From positions 3,286,001 to 3,350,000 of the forward strand of contig NZ_CP014137.1 in the NCBI RefSeq assembly GCF_002291445.1: a stretch of DNA of 64,000 bases, written 5' to 3'. Position 1 is the first letter of the stretch, and each line of letters begins with the position of its first letter. This document shows positions 45,401 to 54,030 of the stretch, one piece after another. The notes below the pieces were generated by a model, which searched no databases, was not told the origin of the DNA, and saw only the letters and a program-made list of their open reading frames with translations. Source of the DNA: Brenneria goodwinii (GTDB lineage: Bacteria > Pseudomonadota > Gammaproteobacteria > Enterobacterales > Enterobacteriaceae). Made by a program: the position numbers and the translations under genes.

Positions 45401-45995
45401 CATGAGCCTGAGTGAAAACGTCAACGTGCTGGTATTGGATACCCAGTGTTATTCCAACACCGGCGGCCAACAATCCAAAGCGACGCCGCTGGGCGCCGTG
45501 ACCAAGTTTGGCGAAAAGGGCAAGCGTAAAGCGCGTAAGGATCTCGGCATTAACGTCATGATGTACGGCCACGTTTATGTGGCGCAGATATCGCTGGGCG
45601 CGCAGTTGAACCAAACGGTGAAGGCCATTCAGGAAGCGGAAGCCTGGCCGGGCCCGTCGCTGATCATCGCCTATAGCCCGTGTGAAGAGCACGGCTACGA
45701 TCTGGCCTTCAGCCACGATCAGATGCGTCAGCTGACCGCCACCGGTTTCTGGCCGCTCTATCGTTTCGATCCGCGTCGTACCGAGGAAGGCAAACCGGCG
45801 CTGATGACGGATTCCCGTCCGCCGTCAAGCAGCCTGAGCGAAACCCTGCTGCACGAGCAGCGTTTCCGCCGCCTGAACAGTCAGATGCCGGAAGAGACCG
45901 CGCTGCTCTACGAAGAGGCCGAAATCGATCTGCGCCGCCGTTATGATTTCCTGACCATGTTGGCGGGCAAAGCAGAGAAGACCCCGCAGGAGTAA
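42462..45995 (+). CDS. nifJ: Pyruvate:flavodoxin/ferredoxin oxidoreductase
   Basis: An 1177-residue homodimeric enzyme that oxidises pyruvate to acetyl-CoA and CO2, passing electrons to flavodoxin or ferredoxin. Starts MITTDANNAVASVAWRTNEV, with the pyruvate-site YPITPSSTMAEQ. Two 4Fe-4S motifs are CTQCNHCVAACPHSA and CTGCNLCVEVCPAK; the extra cluster Cys are in ACSGCGETPY, and the thiamine diphosphate motif is GGDGWAYDIGYGGLDHV. Length matches YdbK/NifJ. The last ~10 codons (KAEKTPQE then stop) and the repeat after them are duplicated beyond the effector module at 49289. Confidence 0.95.
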   Translation: MITTDANNAVASVAWRTNEVIAIYPITPSSTMAEQAAAWSSDGDKNIWGDTPRVVEMQSEGGAIATVHGALQTGSLATSFTSSQGLLLMIPTLYKLAGELTPFVLHVAARTVATHSLSIFCDHSDVMAVRQTGCAMLCASNVQEAQDFALIAQIASLNSRLPFIHFFDGFRTSHEINKIEPLSDDTLRQLLPQQAIDAHRERALTPERPVIRGTASNPDTFFQAREATNPWYNAACQHVEQAMDKFAGVTGRQYRPFEYYGHPEATRVIVLMGSGVGTCEEVIDTLLTRGEKVGVVKVRLYRPFSAKHLLSAVPQTAKSIAVLDRTKEPGAVAEPLCLDVMTSLAEAFSAGERASMPRIIGGRYGLSSKEFTPQCVQAIFNELALANPRPRFTVGIYDDVTNLSLPLPAEHLPTGASLQALFYGLGSDGTVSAAKNSIKIVGNTTPMFVQGYFVYDSKKAGSLTVSHMRVGPHPIHSAYLIDQADFVACHQWQFIDKYSMVERLKPGGVFLINSPYASDDLWHRLPQEVQAGLNQRQAKVYCINAAKIARECQLGARINTVMQMAFFHLSQILPGDVAVEKLRSAIATSYGSKGQELVERNWRALSATLEALEAVPLEAVNPDSPLRPPVVSDAAPDFVKTVTAAMLAGLGDTLPVSALPPDGTWPTGTTKWEKRNIAEAIPLWQPQLCTQCNHCVAACPHSAIRAKVVPAESMESAPSSLQSLDVKARDMRGQKYVLQVAPEDCTGCNLCVEVCPAKDRQNPQIKAINMESRLDNLEVEKENFDFFMALPEMDRAKLERIDIRTSQLITPLFEYSGACSGCGETPYIKLLTQLYGDRLLVANATGCSSIYGGNLPTTPWTTDANGRGPAWANSLFEDNAEFGLGFRLSVDQHRQRAVRLLHELAPQLPDDLVAALQEESIAPELRRQQIEQLRMILADLNNEQAKALSAEADHLVDKSIWLIGGDGWAYDIGYGGLDHVMSLSENVNVLVLDTQCYSNTGGQQSKATPLGAVTKFGEKGKRKARKDLGINVMMYGHVYVAQISLGAQLNQTVKAIQEAEAWPGPSLIIAYSPCEEHGYDLAFSHDQMRQLTATGFWPLYRFDPRRTEEGKPALMTDSRPPSSSLSETLLHEQRFRRLNSQMPEETALLYEEAEIDLRRRYDFLTMLAGKAEKTPQE

Positions 45996-46150
45996 TGCGC
46001 GGGAAAGGCTAGTCAGGTCTACGTCATTCCCGCGCAGGCGGGAAAGGCTAGTTAGATCTACGTCATTCCCGCGCAGGCGGGAATCAGCCGATGACTGCGC
46101 ACGGTTTCAGTGGGAGATTCCCGCCTACTTCCGCGGGAATGACAGGAATG
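45961..46150. repeat. nifJ 3' end plus REP repeats, copy 1 (left border of effector module)
   Basis: The nifJ tail continues into TAATGCGCGGGAAAGGCTAG and the REP-like repeat (46060-46150). Inside this copy a 40-48 bp segment with CGTCATTCCCGCGCAGGCGG is tandemly doubled (46022 and 46061). The same tail plus repeat, without the extra unit, occurs at 49289-49440. Confidence 0.85.
46060..46150. repeat. Dispersed palindromic (REP-like) repeat, copy 2
   Basis: CGTCATTCCCGCGCAGGCGG, the ATCAGCCGATGA linker and TTCCCGCCTACTTCCGCGGG repeat the layout seen at 7458-7541 and 49348-49438. Copies 2 and 3 are nearly identical over their whole length, copy 1 less so. Confidence 0.85.
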
Positions 46151-46326
46151 ATTCCATCAAAATCCTCATCCGATCATAATAATGATGATCATCGTTTTAT
46201 TTTATAATCGTTTGATTTTAAATTTATATTTTTTGATTCTCTGCCAAAAAATCCTTGCCGATATGTCGTTTTTTTCGGCATAATCCGCCCCGGAAGTTTC
46301 TCAATGGATATGAAATAGGAAACCGC

Positions 46327-46512
46327 ATGGAAAGCATGACTTCTACACGCCCGTATATTACTGCCTCCGATCTCTTCCGCTATCCGTTGTTAACCGTAAC
46401 CGCCAATACCGCGCCGCTGTCGGCGCCGCACTTCAGCGCCGTCGAGGGGCTGAGGCCGACCCGCACGGCGCACCAGGCGGTGAAAGCCATATTGAAAAGG
46501 GATTTGCAATAA
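46327..46512 (+). CDS. Small protein upstream of Tle4-like effector (61 aa)
   Basis: A 61-residue protein MESMTSTRPYITASDLFRYP, then LLTVTANTAPLSAPHFSAVE and a basic tail ending LKRDLQ. No family recognised. AGGAAA stands about 8 bases upstream of ATG 46327, and its TAA overlaps the effector ATG (TAATG), so translation is coupled. It might be an adaptor or loading partner for the effector, or a remnant of an N-terminal targeting domain. The frame extends 24 codons further upstream but lacks a ribosome site. Confidence 0.65.
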   Translation: MESMTSTRPYITASDLFRYPLLTVTANTAPLSAPHFSAVEGLRPTRTAHQAVKAILKRDLQ

Positions 46513-48122
46513 TGTCAGACCCGACAAAAATCATAAAAATTTATCCGACGTTTGATAAAAGCGGCAACGCCATTTATGAGCTGTACAGCTATCCGAAGGG
46601 AAGCAATATCGAGCTGCAATGCCAGGTTTATCCGACGCGGGTAATCCCGGTGTTCTTTATTCCCGGCGTGATGGGCAGCAATTTAAAGGCGAAGGAGAAA
46701 ATGGGAGATCGCGTATGGCGATTGGATAGCTTGGGAGGGATCGCGCTAACGTGGTTTGGCGCCAGCGCGGAAGAACGAAAAAGGCTGTTAAATCCCACGG
46801 AAACAGAAGTGGATGATGGCGGGAAGGTCGATGAATCCGATAATGAGGCGCCCTTGTTGCAAACCCGGCGTCAGCGCGGCTGGGGCAGCGTGGCCTATAC
46901 CAGCTATGCGCCGTTTCTGGCCTGGCTGCAGGAGGCGCTGAATGATTTTTCCGCCTATGGCCGGGGTGAACGCCATAAGCTGGTAGGCCAGGATCTGGCG
47001 GCGGAAATCGGGGAGTTGGCGCTGCAAGAAGAGGAAGTGAAGCTGAGCTACAACTATCTGTTTCCCGTTTTTGCCGTCGGCTACAACTGGCTGGAATCCA
47101 ATGCCGAGTCGGCCAGGCATATCGGTGAAAAAATCACCGAAACCATCAATTTTTATAAGCGCAAAGGTCGGCAGTGCGAAAAAGCGATCCTGGTCACTCA
47201 CTCAATGGGCGGGCTGGTGGCGCGCCACTATAGCGAATGCCTGGGCGGCAGAGACAATGTGCTGGGGGTGGTACATGGGGTGATGCCCGCCACTGGCGCG
47301 GCGGCCACCTACCGGCGGATGAAAACGGGCACGGAATATCCGGAGGGAGACTATGTGTCATGGATAGCGGCGCAGGTGTTGGGCGGCGATGGGGGAAAAA
47401 TGACGGCGGTGCTGTCGCAGGCGCCGGGGCCGATGCAATTGCTCCCCGGACGGGACTACGGCACGCGCTGGCTGAAAATTTTGGACGGTGAAAATGTCAA
47501 TTTTTACCCGAAAGAAGATCCCTACGCTGAAATTTATCTGGTGAGAGATAAATGGTGGGGGTTATGCGATGAGCGGCTGATTAGCCCGGGGAGTCGCCGT
47601 ACTCAGTGGGAATTAAATAACGATTGGTTAACGTATACAAAAATGCTGAATAACAAGGTGAAAGCCTTCATCGAGAACCTGTCAGGTAAATATCACCCCA
47701 ATACCCATGTGTTTTACAGCGCCGCCAGTGCGCATCCGGCATATGGCGACGTATGCTGGTGCGCGGAAACACCGGCGATAGAAGGCAGGATGAACCAGGG
47801 CCGGGTGCGTCACGCGGCCGATGCACAAGTTGTATGGGAGGGCCAAACAGGCGTGACTCGCAAGGTCGCCACCCCGCTGGGCGGAGAAGGCTGGGCCAGC
47901 GGCATTCGGCAAACTTATCGGCTGCTGCCGCCCACCGAGGCCGGCGACGGTACGGTGCCGTTGCGTTCGGGGCGGATACCGTCCGGCTATTTGCGTTCAC
48001 GCTTTCAGGTGGCGGTCGAGCATGAGCCCGCCTATCAGGACGCGAAAGCGCGGCTCTTTACGCTGCGGGCGATCGTCAAGATCGCTCAGGCAGTCAAACA
48101 CACGACACAGGGTGACGGATGA
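46512..48122 (+). CDS. Type VI secretion phospholipase effector, Tle4-like
   Basis: A 536-residue alpha/beta hydrolase. VIPVFFIPGVMGSNLKAKEK is the lipase oxyanion region, ILVTHSMGGLVARHYSECLG gives the Ser nucleophile (about residue 229), and AGDGTVPLRSG and VAVEHEPAYQD supply plausible Asp and His. No signal peptide, as expected for a T6SS cargo. Tle family proteins cut membrane phospholipids of target cells. The downstream gene resembles Tli4 immunity proteins. No vgrG, PAAR or structural T6SS gene is seen nearby, so it is an orphan module. Confidence 0.8.
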   Translation: MSDPTKIIKIYPTFDKSGNAIYELYSYPKGSNIELQCQVYPTRVIPVFFIPGVMGSNLKAKEKMGDRVWRLDSLGGIALTWFGASAEERKRLLNPTETEVDDGGKVDESDNEAPLLQTRRQRGWGSVAYTSYAPFLAWLQEALNDFSAYGRGERHKLVGQDLAAEIGELALQEEEVKLSYNYLFPVFAVGYNWLESNAESARHIGEKITETINFYKRKGRQCEKAILVTHSMGGLVARHYSECLGGRDNVLGVVHGVMPATGAAATYRRMKTGTEYPEGDYVSWIAAQVLGGDGGKMTAVLSQAPGPMQLLPGRDYGTRWLKILDGENVNFYPKEDPYAEIYLVRDKWWGLCDERLISPGSRRTQWELNNDWLTYTKMLNNKVKAFIENLSGKYHPNTHVFYSAASAHPAYGDVCWCAETPAIEGRMNQGRVRHAADAQVVWEGQTGVTRKVATPLGGEGWASGIRQTYRLLPPTEAGDGTVPLRSGRIPSGYLRSRFQVAVEHEPAYQDAKARLFTLRAIVKIAQAVKHTTQGDG

Positions 48123-49228
48123 AACGCACAACGGTTGTTGGGGCGCTGCTGGCGCTGGCGGCGGGCTATGGGATTTATCAATGGATAACGCCCTATCCGC
48201 CAAAACAGGATTTAACGCAACAGGAGGAAACGGTGGTGGAGACATTTTTAACGGCGATGCAAACGCGCTGCGTGGGGCGTTATCTGATTGATATCCCAGC
48301 GGTGTTTGCGGTGGAAAGCAGCCATCGAGCGAAAGACGACAATATGACCGCATTTATCAACGACCACCCGATAAGAACTCAACACATATATCACCCGGCG
48401 TTTGAGCAAAAAATCCGCCGCCGTGAAGCGCAGCTAAACGGCGAAAAAACCGTCGACCCGCTGGATATGCCGTTTTTAAAACGGACGCTCCCGCTGCCTG
48501 CGGGCATGGACGGGGTGATTTTTGAACGCAATGAAGATAATTCGGTGCCGGATGCCGCGCGAATACTGGAAGCGCATCTATATACCAACGGGGTGGCGGT
48601 TGAAGTGGAGGTGGAGGCCGAAAATGGTACCGCATCCCGTTACGATAAAGACCGGCAGCAACTTCCCGAGGTTTATCGAAATTCGGTTCCTCAGAAAATG
48701 GCCGAGCTGGTGGAATTACTAAAACGGGTTAAAGGGCGTAATGAAACGGATATCCCCGACCGGCCGGGTTTTTGTCTGCGCGATGCGTTTATTGCCGATG
48801 GGGATTATTACCAGCAAGAAAAGGTAAGGTTACATTATACCGCGCCGGAGTATCCCAACATCGTTCTCAGTTTTGCTACCGATAATTTTATTCGGGAAAA
48901 AGATTCTCTGCTGGAGCGCGGTGCGGAAATAAATCTGCAAATCGCGGCGTCGGAAGGAAACACGCTGCAAAAAGGCGCACGCCATATCAACGGACTGTAT
49001 GGCGAGGAGTGGCTGGTGGAAGGCAACGGAGTTAATTACCCGATACAGCGCGTTCATCGTTTTGTATTAAACGTCAATGAAAAAAACGGCGGCGAAAAGA
49101 CGCCAAAACTGAGTATTTTATTCAGACAGGAGCCCCTGTCGGATGAGCAATTGCCGCCTAAAGAGGCTATCGCGGCGTGGGAGCGAATAACCTCGACGCT
49201 ACGGCTGCGGCCGGGTGCGTTTAAGTAA
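48119..49228 (+). CDS. T6SS lipase immunity protein, Tli4-like
   Basis: A 369-residue protein with an N-terminal membrane anchor or signal (TTVVGALLALAAGYGIYQW) placing the rest in the periplasm, where Tle effectors act. The text TAMQTRCVGRYLIDIPAVFA, RPGFCLRDAFIADGDYYQ and ERITSTLRLRPGAF follows the Tli4 N- and C-terminal domain pattern. ATG overlaps the effector stop by 4 bases (ATGA), so effector and antidote are made together. Confidence 0.82.
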   Translation: MKRTTVVGALLALAAGYGIYQWITPYPPKQDLTQQEETVVETFLTAMQTRCVGRYLIDIPAVFAVESSHRAKDDNMTAFINDHPIRTQHIYHPAFEQKIRRREAQLNGEKTVDPLDMPFLKRTLPLPAGMDGVIFERNEDNSVPDAARILEAHLYTNGVAVEVEVEAENGTASRYDKDRQQLPEVYRNSVPQKMAELVELLKRVKGRNETDIPDRPGFCLRDAFIADGDYYQQEKVRLHYTAPEYPNIVLSFATDNFIREKDSLLERGAEINLQIAASEGNTLQKGARHINGLYGEEWLVEGNGVNYPIQRVHRFVLNVNEKNGGEKTPKLSILFRQEPLSDEQLPPKEAIAAWERITSTLRLRPGAFK

Positions 49229-49288
49229 GCGGCCGGTATGCACAACAGGGAAGGGGAAACGCAAAATAGCCGTTTGGCTGTTGCTGCT

Positions 49289-49440
49289 GGCGAGCAAAGC
49301 GGAGAAAACCCCGCAGGAGTAATGCGCGGGAAAGGCTAGTCAGGTCTACGTCATTCCCGCGCAGGCGGGAATCAGCCGATGACTGCGCACGGTTTCAGTG
49401 GGAGATTCCCGCCTACTTCCGCGGGAATGACGGGAATGTC
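49289..49440. repeat. nifJ 3' end plus REP repeat, copy 2 (right border of effector module)
   Basis: CTGGCGAGCAAAGCGGAGAA and CCCCGCAGGAGTAATGCGCG match the nifJ tail (45961-46000), and the following REP repeat matches 46060-46150 almost completely. The KAEKTPQE codons and stop remain readable here, although this fragment is not part of any gene. Confidence 0.88.
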
Positions 49441-49497
49441 ATGCGGGGAATGGCTGGAGTTGTTGGCGGGGATCTGGGGGCCGGCGCGAGCCCCCCA

Positions 49498-50829
49498 TTA
49501 GCGATAGATATGACTTATCGCCTCCGCTATCGTCTCGATCAATGATTCCTGCAACTGGGAAGTACTGATGCGCACATAATGTCCGTTTTTCATGCCGAAA
49601 CGTTCTCCCGGCTGCACGGCGACGCCATGGGCGGCCAGCGTGATCAACGCATAGCGCTCCGACGGCACCGGCAGCCAAATGCACAGACTGTCATTTTCCG
49701 GCACGTAGATCCCTCGCCTCGCCAGCGCGTCCGCCAGCCATTGACGCCGCTGATGATAAGCCTGGCGGGCATGTTCAATCCCCTGCTGCGTTTTCCTATC
49801 GGCCAGCAAAAAGCTCAGCGCGCCTTGCAATATCCGGCTGCTCCACCCGGCGCCGAAATTACGAAAGGACTGGATCTTGCCGATAACGTCCGCCGAACCG
49901 GATAGCACGGCCATGCGTAAATCGGGGCCGTAGGCTTTGGAATAGGAACGGACATAAATGGTCTGCGCCGGGTAATACGCCCCCATGCTCAACGCGGGAT
50001 AGGAAGAGATCTCGCCGACGCCGTCATCTTCGATAATTATCGTCATCGGGTTATCCGCCAGCAGCTCGGCCATCGCCGTCATACGCGACGGGCTGACCGA
50101 ATGACCGGTGATCGAATGGGTTCTGGGCTGATAGATAAACGCGGCGGGTTTATGCTGCAACGCCTGTTTCAGCGCATCGACGACCGGGCCGTATTCATCA
50201 CATTCGACCTGAATGAGGTTGATGCCGATATGGTCCAGCAAATCCAGCAGCCGCGCGGCCGTCGGTCTTTCAATCACCACCGTGGAGCCGGGCAAAATCA
50301 ACGTTTGCAAGGCAAGATTAACACCGTCAAAACCGCCGTCAGACGTCATAAACGCCTGCGCCGCATAAGGCCAGTTTTTATGCAGTTGCTCTTCAAGTTC
50401 AGGAATGATCGATGTGCGCTGATAGCTATTTAAATTTTTAACCCGGGCGCCATATAAAAGCGCCTCATCGAGATCCGGCAACAGATCGGAATCGGGGGCC
50501 GATAAGGTAAGATCGGCGACGATCGCCGCGCCAAAGTTGCCGATCTTCTCGAAACGCTCCGGGCGCGGGGAAACCTGCTGACCGGATACCCACATGCCCG
50601 TTCTGCCGCGCCCCGCAATCACTTTCTGCCGCCGCAGTTGAGACCAGGCCGCCGAAATCGTCGCCGGACTCACGCCCAAGGCCTCGGCCAACTCTCTCAC
50701 TGGCGGCAGTTGCCTGCCGATTTCAATTGTCCCTGCCCGGATCAGCGCCGACATGTCCATCGCGATGCCGCGGATACTGTGATTATGCAGCTGTTCCGCC
50801 AGCCAGTTGGTATCGATCGATTTGGTCAT
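49498..50829 (-). CDS. MocR-type GntR/aminotransferase transcriptional regulator
   Basis: A 443-residue regulator. The GntR winged helix (GTIEIGRQLPPVRELAEALG, VSPATISAAWSQLRRQKVI) is followed by a type I PLP aminotransferase domain with the Schiff-base Lys in VRSYSKAYGPDLRMA. MocR proteins sense PLP-linked ligands (PdxR, GabR, TauR), so the neighbouring transporters likely carry an amine or amino acid. It is divergent from the dihydroxyphthalate-decarboxylase-like gene. The gap carries an inverted repeat that fits a MocR operator. Confidence 0.92.
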   Translation of the reverse strand: MTKSIDTNWLAEQLHNHSIRGIAMDMSALIRAGTIEIGRQLPPVRELAEALGVSPATISAAWSQLRRQKVIAGRGRTGMWVSGQQVSPRPERFEKIGNFGAAIVADLTLSAPDSDLLPDLDEALLYGARVKNLNSYQRTSIIPELEEQLHKNWPYAAQAFMTSDGGFDGVNLALQTLILPGSTVVIERPTAARLLDLLDHIGINLIQVECDEYGPVVDALKQALQHKPAAFIYQPRTHSITGHSVSPSRMTAMAELLADNPMTIIIEDDGVGEISSYPALSMGAYYPAQTIYVRSYSKAYGPDLRMAVLSGSADVIGKIQSFRNFGAGWSSRILQGALSFLLADRKTQQGIEHARQAYHQRRQWLADALARRGIYVPENDSLCIWLPVPSERYALITLAAHGVAVQPGERFGMKNGHYVRISTSQLQESLIETIAEAISHIYR

Positions 50830-50841
50830 AAAATTATATTT

Positions 50842-50869
50842 TGTACAATAACAAAAATATTATTGTACA
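50842..50869. promoter_or_regulatory. Candidate MocR operator
   Basis: TGTACAATA and TATTGTACA form perfect 9-bp inverted arms with a 10-bp spacer, between the divergent MocR gene and the transporter operon. MocR family sites are paired half-sites of this kind. A further AT-rich stretch at 50880-50916 holds GCACAAATATGTGC, a second small palindrome. Confidence 0.65.
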
Positions 50870-50973
50870 CATATAAACAACGATCTAGTATCAAAAAAAC
50901 GCACAAATATGTGCAAATGTCAGACACCTTTTTTATATGCGAGTTATCGCGCCTTCACCGGGAATTACCAAAG

Positions 50974-51954
50974 TTGACTATAACAATTAGACTGGCAGTG
51001 CGGGATTGGGATTACATCACCCCGCTTGCCTTGGGCGATATCAAACCAGAAGGGTTTGAACTAAAAATAGATCGGGTCGGTACGCTGCCAGACGATCTGG
51101 CGACCAGCAGTCAATATGATGCGGGCGAAGTCTCATTCAGCCGCTATGCGCAAAGTCGCGCCCGCGGCGATGAGAGTTTGGTCGCTCTGCCCCACTTTCT
51201 TATGCGGGGTTTTCGTCAGCGCTGTATTCTGACCACGCAGGACAGCCCGCTGACCGAGCTATCGCAGCTGGCGGGCAAGCGTATCGGTTTGACGGGTTGG
51301 CAGGATTCCGGCAACACCTGGACGCGCGCGCTATTGCGTCGTGAAGGCATCGGCAATGACGATGCCTACTGGTATGTCGGCCGCCTGACGGATGCGCATC
51401 CGATTGTCGATCGCCTGGCGGGATTTGGCCGGCCGGGGCGCATAGAGGCCGCGCCGGGCGAGCAACCGCTGATCACGCTGCTGAAGAACGGTGGTCTGGA
51501 TGCCATTTTCACGCCTTTCATGCCGGAAGGATTTTTTAACGGCGATTCAGGCTTAAGGCAGTTACAACCCGATTTTCGCCAGGCGGAAATCGACTATTTT
51601 CATCAGGTTGGCTATGTGCCCGGCATGCATGTCCTGGCAATCAAGCCTGCGCTGGCGGCTGAACATCCCTGGTTGCCCCAGGCTCTTAGCCGCGTGATCG
51701 ACCAGTCATATAAGACGTGGATGGGCAAACGCATCAAATATGCCGATACCACCCCGTGGCTGTTGGATGATCTGCGCAGAACCGCGCAGGATTTACCGGT
51801 TCACTGGAACGACAATGGCTTTGAAATTAATAAAACGATGATCGCCGACTTTGCCAGTGAATTACATTTACAGGGGATCACGGCGAACTGTCTGACCCCG
51901 GAAGCGCTATTCCCGTGGGCGTCCTCTTTTTCGTCTACAGACAAGAAGGATTGA
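50974..51954 (+). CDS. 4,5-dihydroxyphthalate decarboxylase-like substrate-binding protein
   Basis: A protein of about 326 residues starting MTITIRLAVRDWDYITPLAL from a TTG at 50974, matching the N-terminal pattern of the 4,5-dihydroxyphthalate decarboxylase / SBP-like family. An ATG at 50917 would add 19 residues without homology. FMPEGFFNGDSG and YVPGMHVLAIKPALAAEHPW are typical. The family folds like periplasmic binding proteins, yet no signal peptide is seen, so an enzyme or cytoplasmic ligand-binding role is likelier than transport. First gene of the unit with the amidase. Confidence 0.72.
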   Translation: MTITIRLAVRDWDYITPLALGDIKPEGFELKIDRVGTLPDDLATSSQYDAGEVSFSRYAQSRARGDESLVALPHFLMRGFRQRCILTTQDSPLTELSQLAGKRIGLTGWQDSGNTWTRALLRREGIGNDDAYWYVGRLTDAHPIVDRLAGFGRPGRIEAAPGEQPLITLLKNGGLDAIFTPFMPEGFFNGDSGLRQLQPDFRQAEIDYFHQVGYVPGMHVLAIKPALAAEHPWLPQALSRVIDQSYKTWMGKRIKYADTTPWLLDDLRRTAQDLPVHWNDNGFEINKTMIADFASELHLQGITANCLTPEALFPWASSFSSTDKKD

Positions 51955-51955
51955 T

Positions 51956-52753
51956 ATGAAAGTCGCACTGGGTCAATTTGCCGTCGATCGTGAATGGCAA
52001 AACAACGTTGTCATCGCGCTGAAGCTGATGGCGGATGCGCACCAAGCGGGCGCCGATCTTCTGGTGCTGCCGGAAGGCATTCTGGCGCGCGATATCACCA
52101 ATCCCAAACTGGTGTTAACCGCCGCTCAGCCGCTGGACGGCCCTTTCGTCAGCCAACTGCTTGCCGCCAGCAAAGGCAATCAGATGACCACGATGATGAG
52201 TATCCATGTGCCGAACGGCAAAGAAAAAGTGTGGAACGTGCTGATTGCCATTCGTAACGGCGAAATTATCGCCCAGTACAAGAAACTGCATCTGTACGAC
52301 GCGTTTTCCATGCAGGAATCAGAAAACGTCACTCCCGGCGATGAAGTGCCGCCGTTGATCGAGGTTGCGGGTTTGAACATCGGCCTAATGACCTGTTATG
52401 ACGTACGTTTCCCCGAACTGGCGCGCCGTCTGGTGCTGGACGGCGCACAGGTGCTGGTGCTGCCCGCCGCCTGGGTCAAAGGGCCGCTGAAAGAGTCCCA
52501 TTGGGAACTGTTGGTTCGCGCGCGCGCGCTGGAGAATACCGCTTATGTCGTCGCGGTTGGCGAATGCGGCGTGAGAAATATCGGCAACAGTATGGTTGTC
52601 GATCCGCTGGGCGTGGTGGTGGTTCAGGCTCCGGAAGTCCCGGCGCTGGTCTACGCCGATATCGATCCCGAACGGCTTTCCTATGCGCGGGAGGTCTTGC
52701 CCTCACTGGCCAACCGCTGCTTTACCGCACCGCGCCTGCCGAACGAACAATAG
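51956..52753 (+). CDS. Nitrilase-superfamily amidase (deaminated-glutathione amidase-like)
   Basis: A 265-residue carbon-nitrogen hydrolase. The catalytic triad is visible: Glu in LLVLPEGILA, Lys in YKKLHLYDAF and Cys in GLMTCYDVRFPELAR. The size and text match the YbeM/Nit type, which hydrolyses omega-amides. Its ATG follows the previous stop by 1 base. In this operon it may remove an amide or nitrile group from the imported compound. Confidence 0.88.
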   Translation: MKVALGQFAVDREWQNNVVIALKLMADAHQAGADLLVLPEGILARDITNPKLVLTAAQPLDGPFVSQLLAASKGNQMTTMMSIHVPNGKEKVWNVLIAIRNGEIIAQYKKLHLYDAFSMQESENVTPGDEVPPLIEVAGLNIGLMTCYDVRFPELARRLVLDGAQVLVLPAAWVKGPLKESHWELLVRARALENTAYVVAVGECGVRNIGNSMVVDPLGVVVVQAPEVPALVYADIDPERLSYAREVLPSLANRCFTAPRLPNEQ

Positions 52754-52819
52754 AAGTTTTATAAACATTATCAACACGACACGCAGCCTGCTTTTCATGA
52801 GGGCGAAGGAGATTGAGCA

Positions 52820-53710
52820 ATGAAAATGAAACGTTTAGGGCAGACAGCACTGCTAACCGGGTTACTCTTTTCCGCCGGCGCGTTTGCCGCCGAAACGCCT
52901 GAGATTGCCCCTCAGCAGGTAAATGAAAATCTGCATGCCCGTTTACCGGACGCCATCAAAACCTCCGGCGTGCTTAAGGCCGTGAACAATGGTTCATTTC
53001 CTCCGTACGAAATTGTCAGCGGTACGCACTCGCTGGAAGGCGCCAGCGCCGATCTGGCGAAAGCATTGGGCGAAGTGCTGGGCGTCAAAATCGAACACGC
53101 CTCCGTTAGCGGCCTATCCAGCCTGCTGAGCGGCATTCAGTCCGGCCGCTATCAGTTTGCCATGGGGCCGATTGGCGATTTCCCGGCGCGTCAGGAAAAG
53201 AACGATTTCGTCGATTTCGTGCGTGAATTTGTGGTGTTCGCCGTTCGCTCCGGCAATCCGGAAAAAATCAATACGCTGGACGACACCTGCGGCAAACGCG
53301 TTGCCGTCATGTCCGGCGGATCCGCCGAGCAGGTGATTGTGAATCAGTCGAAAGCCTGTACCGAGGCGGGAAAACCGGCGGTGGCTATCCAGTCTTACAC
53401 CGATCAGCCGACGTCTATTCTGTCAGTCCGTTCAGGGCGGGCCGATGCGTTCTTCTCTTCACAAGCGCCGCTCACCTACTTTGTTGAGCAGACCAACGGC
53501 CAGTTGGAACTGTCCGGCACCGGCCAACACAACGGCTTTAACGACCTGTATCAAGGTTCTGTTTTCGCCAAAGGCTCTCCGCTGGCGCCGGTCGTTCAGG
53601 AAGCCTATCAAGTGTTGTTCGATAACGGCACCTACGCCGCCATTATGAAAAAATGGCACCTGGAAGGAAACATGCTGCCGGCGCCTGGCATTAACCTGGC
53701 GGGAAAATAG
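52820..53710 (+). CDS. ABC transporter substrate-binding protein, polar amino acid type
   Basis: A 296-residue periplasmic binding protein with signal peptide (LTGLLFSAGAFAAE). The SBP_bac_3 pattern is VLKAVNNGSFPPYEIVSGTH, FAMGPIGDFPARQEKNDFVD, and DTCGKRVAVMSGGSAEQV. Two Cys may form a disulphide (about residues 155 and 176). It feeds the permease and ATPase encoded next. ATG 52820 follows GGAGATTGAGCA. Confidence 0.9.
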   Translation: MKMKRLGQTALLTGLLFSAGAFAAETPEIAPQQVNENLHARLPDAIKTSGVLKAVNNGSFPPYEIVSGTHSLEGASADLAKALGEVLGVKIEHASVSGLSSLLSGIQSGRYQFAMGPIGDFPARQEKNDFVDFVREFVVFAVRSGNPEKINTLDDTCGKRVAVMSGGSAEQVIVNQSKACTEAGKPAVAIQSYTDQPTSILSVRSGRADAFFSSQAPLTYFVEQTNGQLELSGTGQHNGFNDLYQGSVFAKGSPLAPVVQEAYQVLFDNGTYAAIMKKWHLEGNMLPAPGINLAGK

Positions 53711-54030
53711 TCACGCCGTCGTTTCGGAAATATAGCCTTTCTGACTGACGGTGATGCGGCTGGCGAAGCGTCAATCCGGCGTTGGGTTACGTCACCGTTA
53801 TTCCTATAGGATCCTGCTCGTTTGGGGAAGGATCCAGCCAATATCAACATGTTACTTGCAGATTGCGTCCCGCCTGCGCGGCGATGGATATAGCGGCGGT
53901 CACTGAACGCCATCGCACGCGGACGACCTTTCTGCAAGACGCGGCCGTTTTAAAAGACCGTCTTCGCGGAAATACCGCTATTCTGAAAAGTAACCGGTTT
54001 AGCGAACCATCGATTTGGAAACGCATCGTT
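53711..54030. other. Gap between SBP and permease genes
   Basis: About 320 bp in which the open frame of the permease continues upstream from 54031, but the extension shows no transporter-like features. GGATCC repeats (53810 and 53830) form a loose inverted pair. No gene or strong terminator is evident. Confidence 0.4.

Noticed and set aside
45997..46150. Possible CRISPR array in the REP region
   Set aside because: The repeats are palindromic units in only two or three copies without regular spacers, and no cas genes are present.
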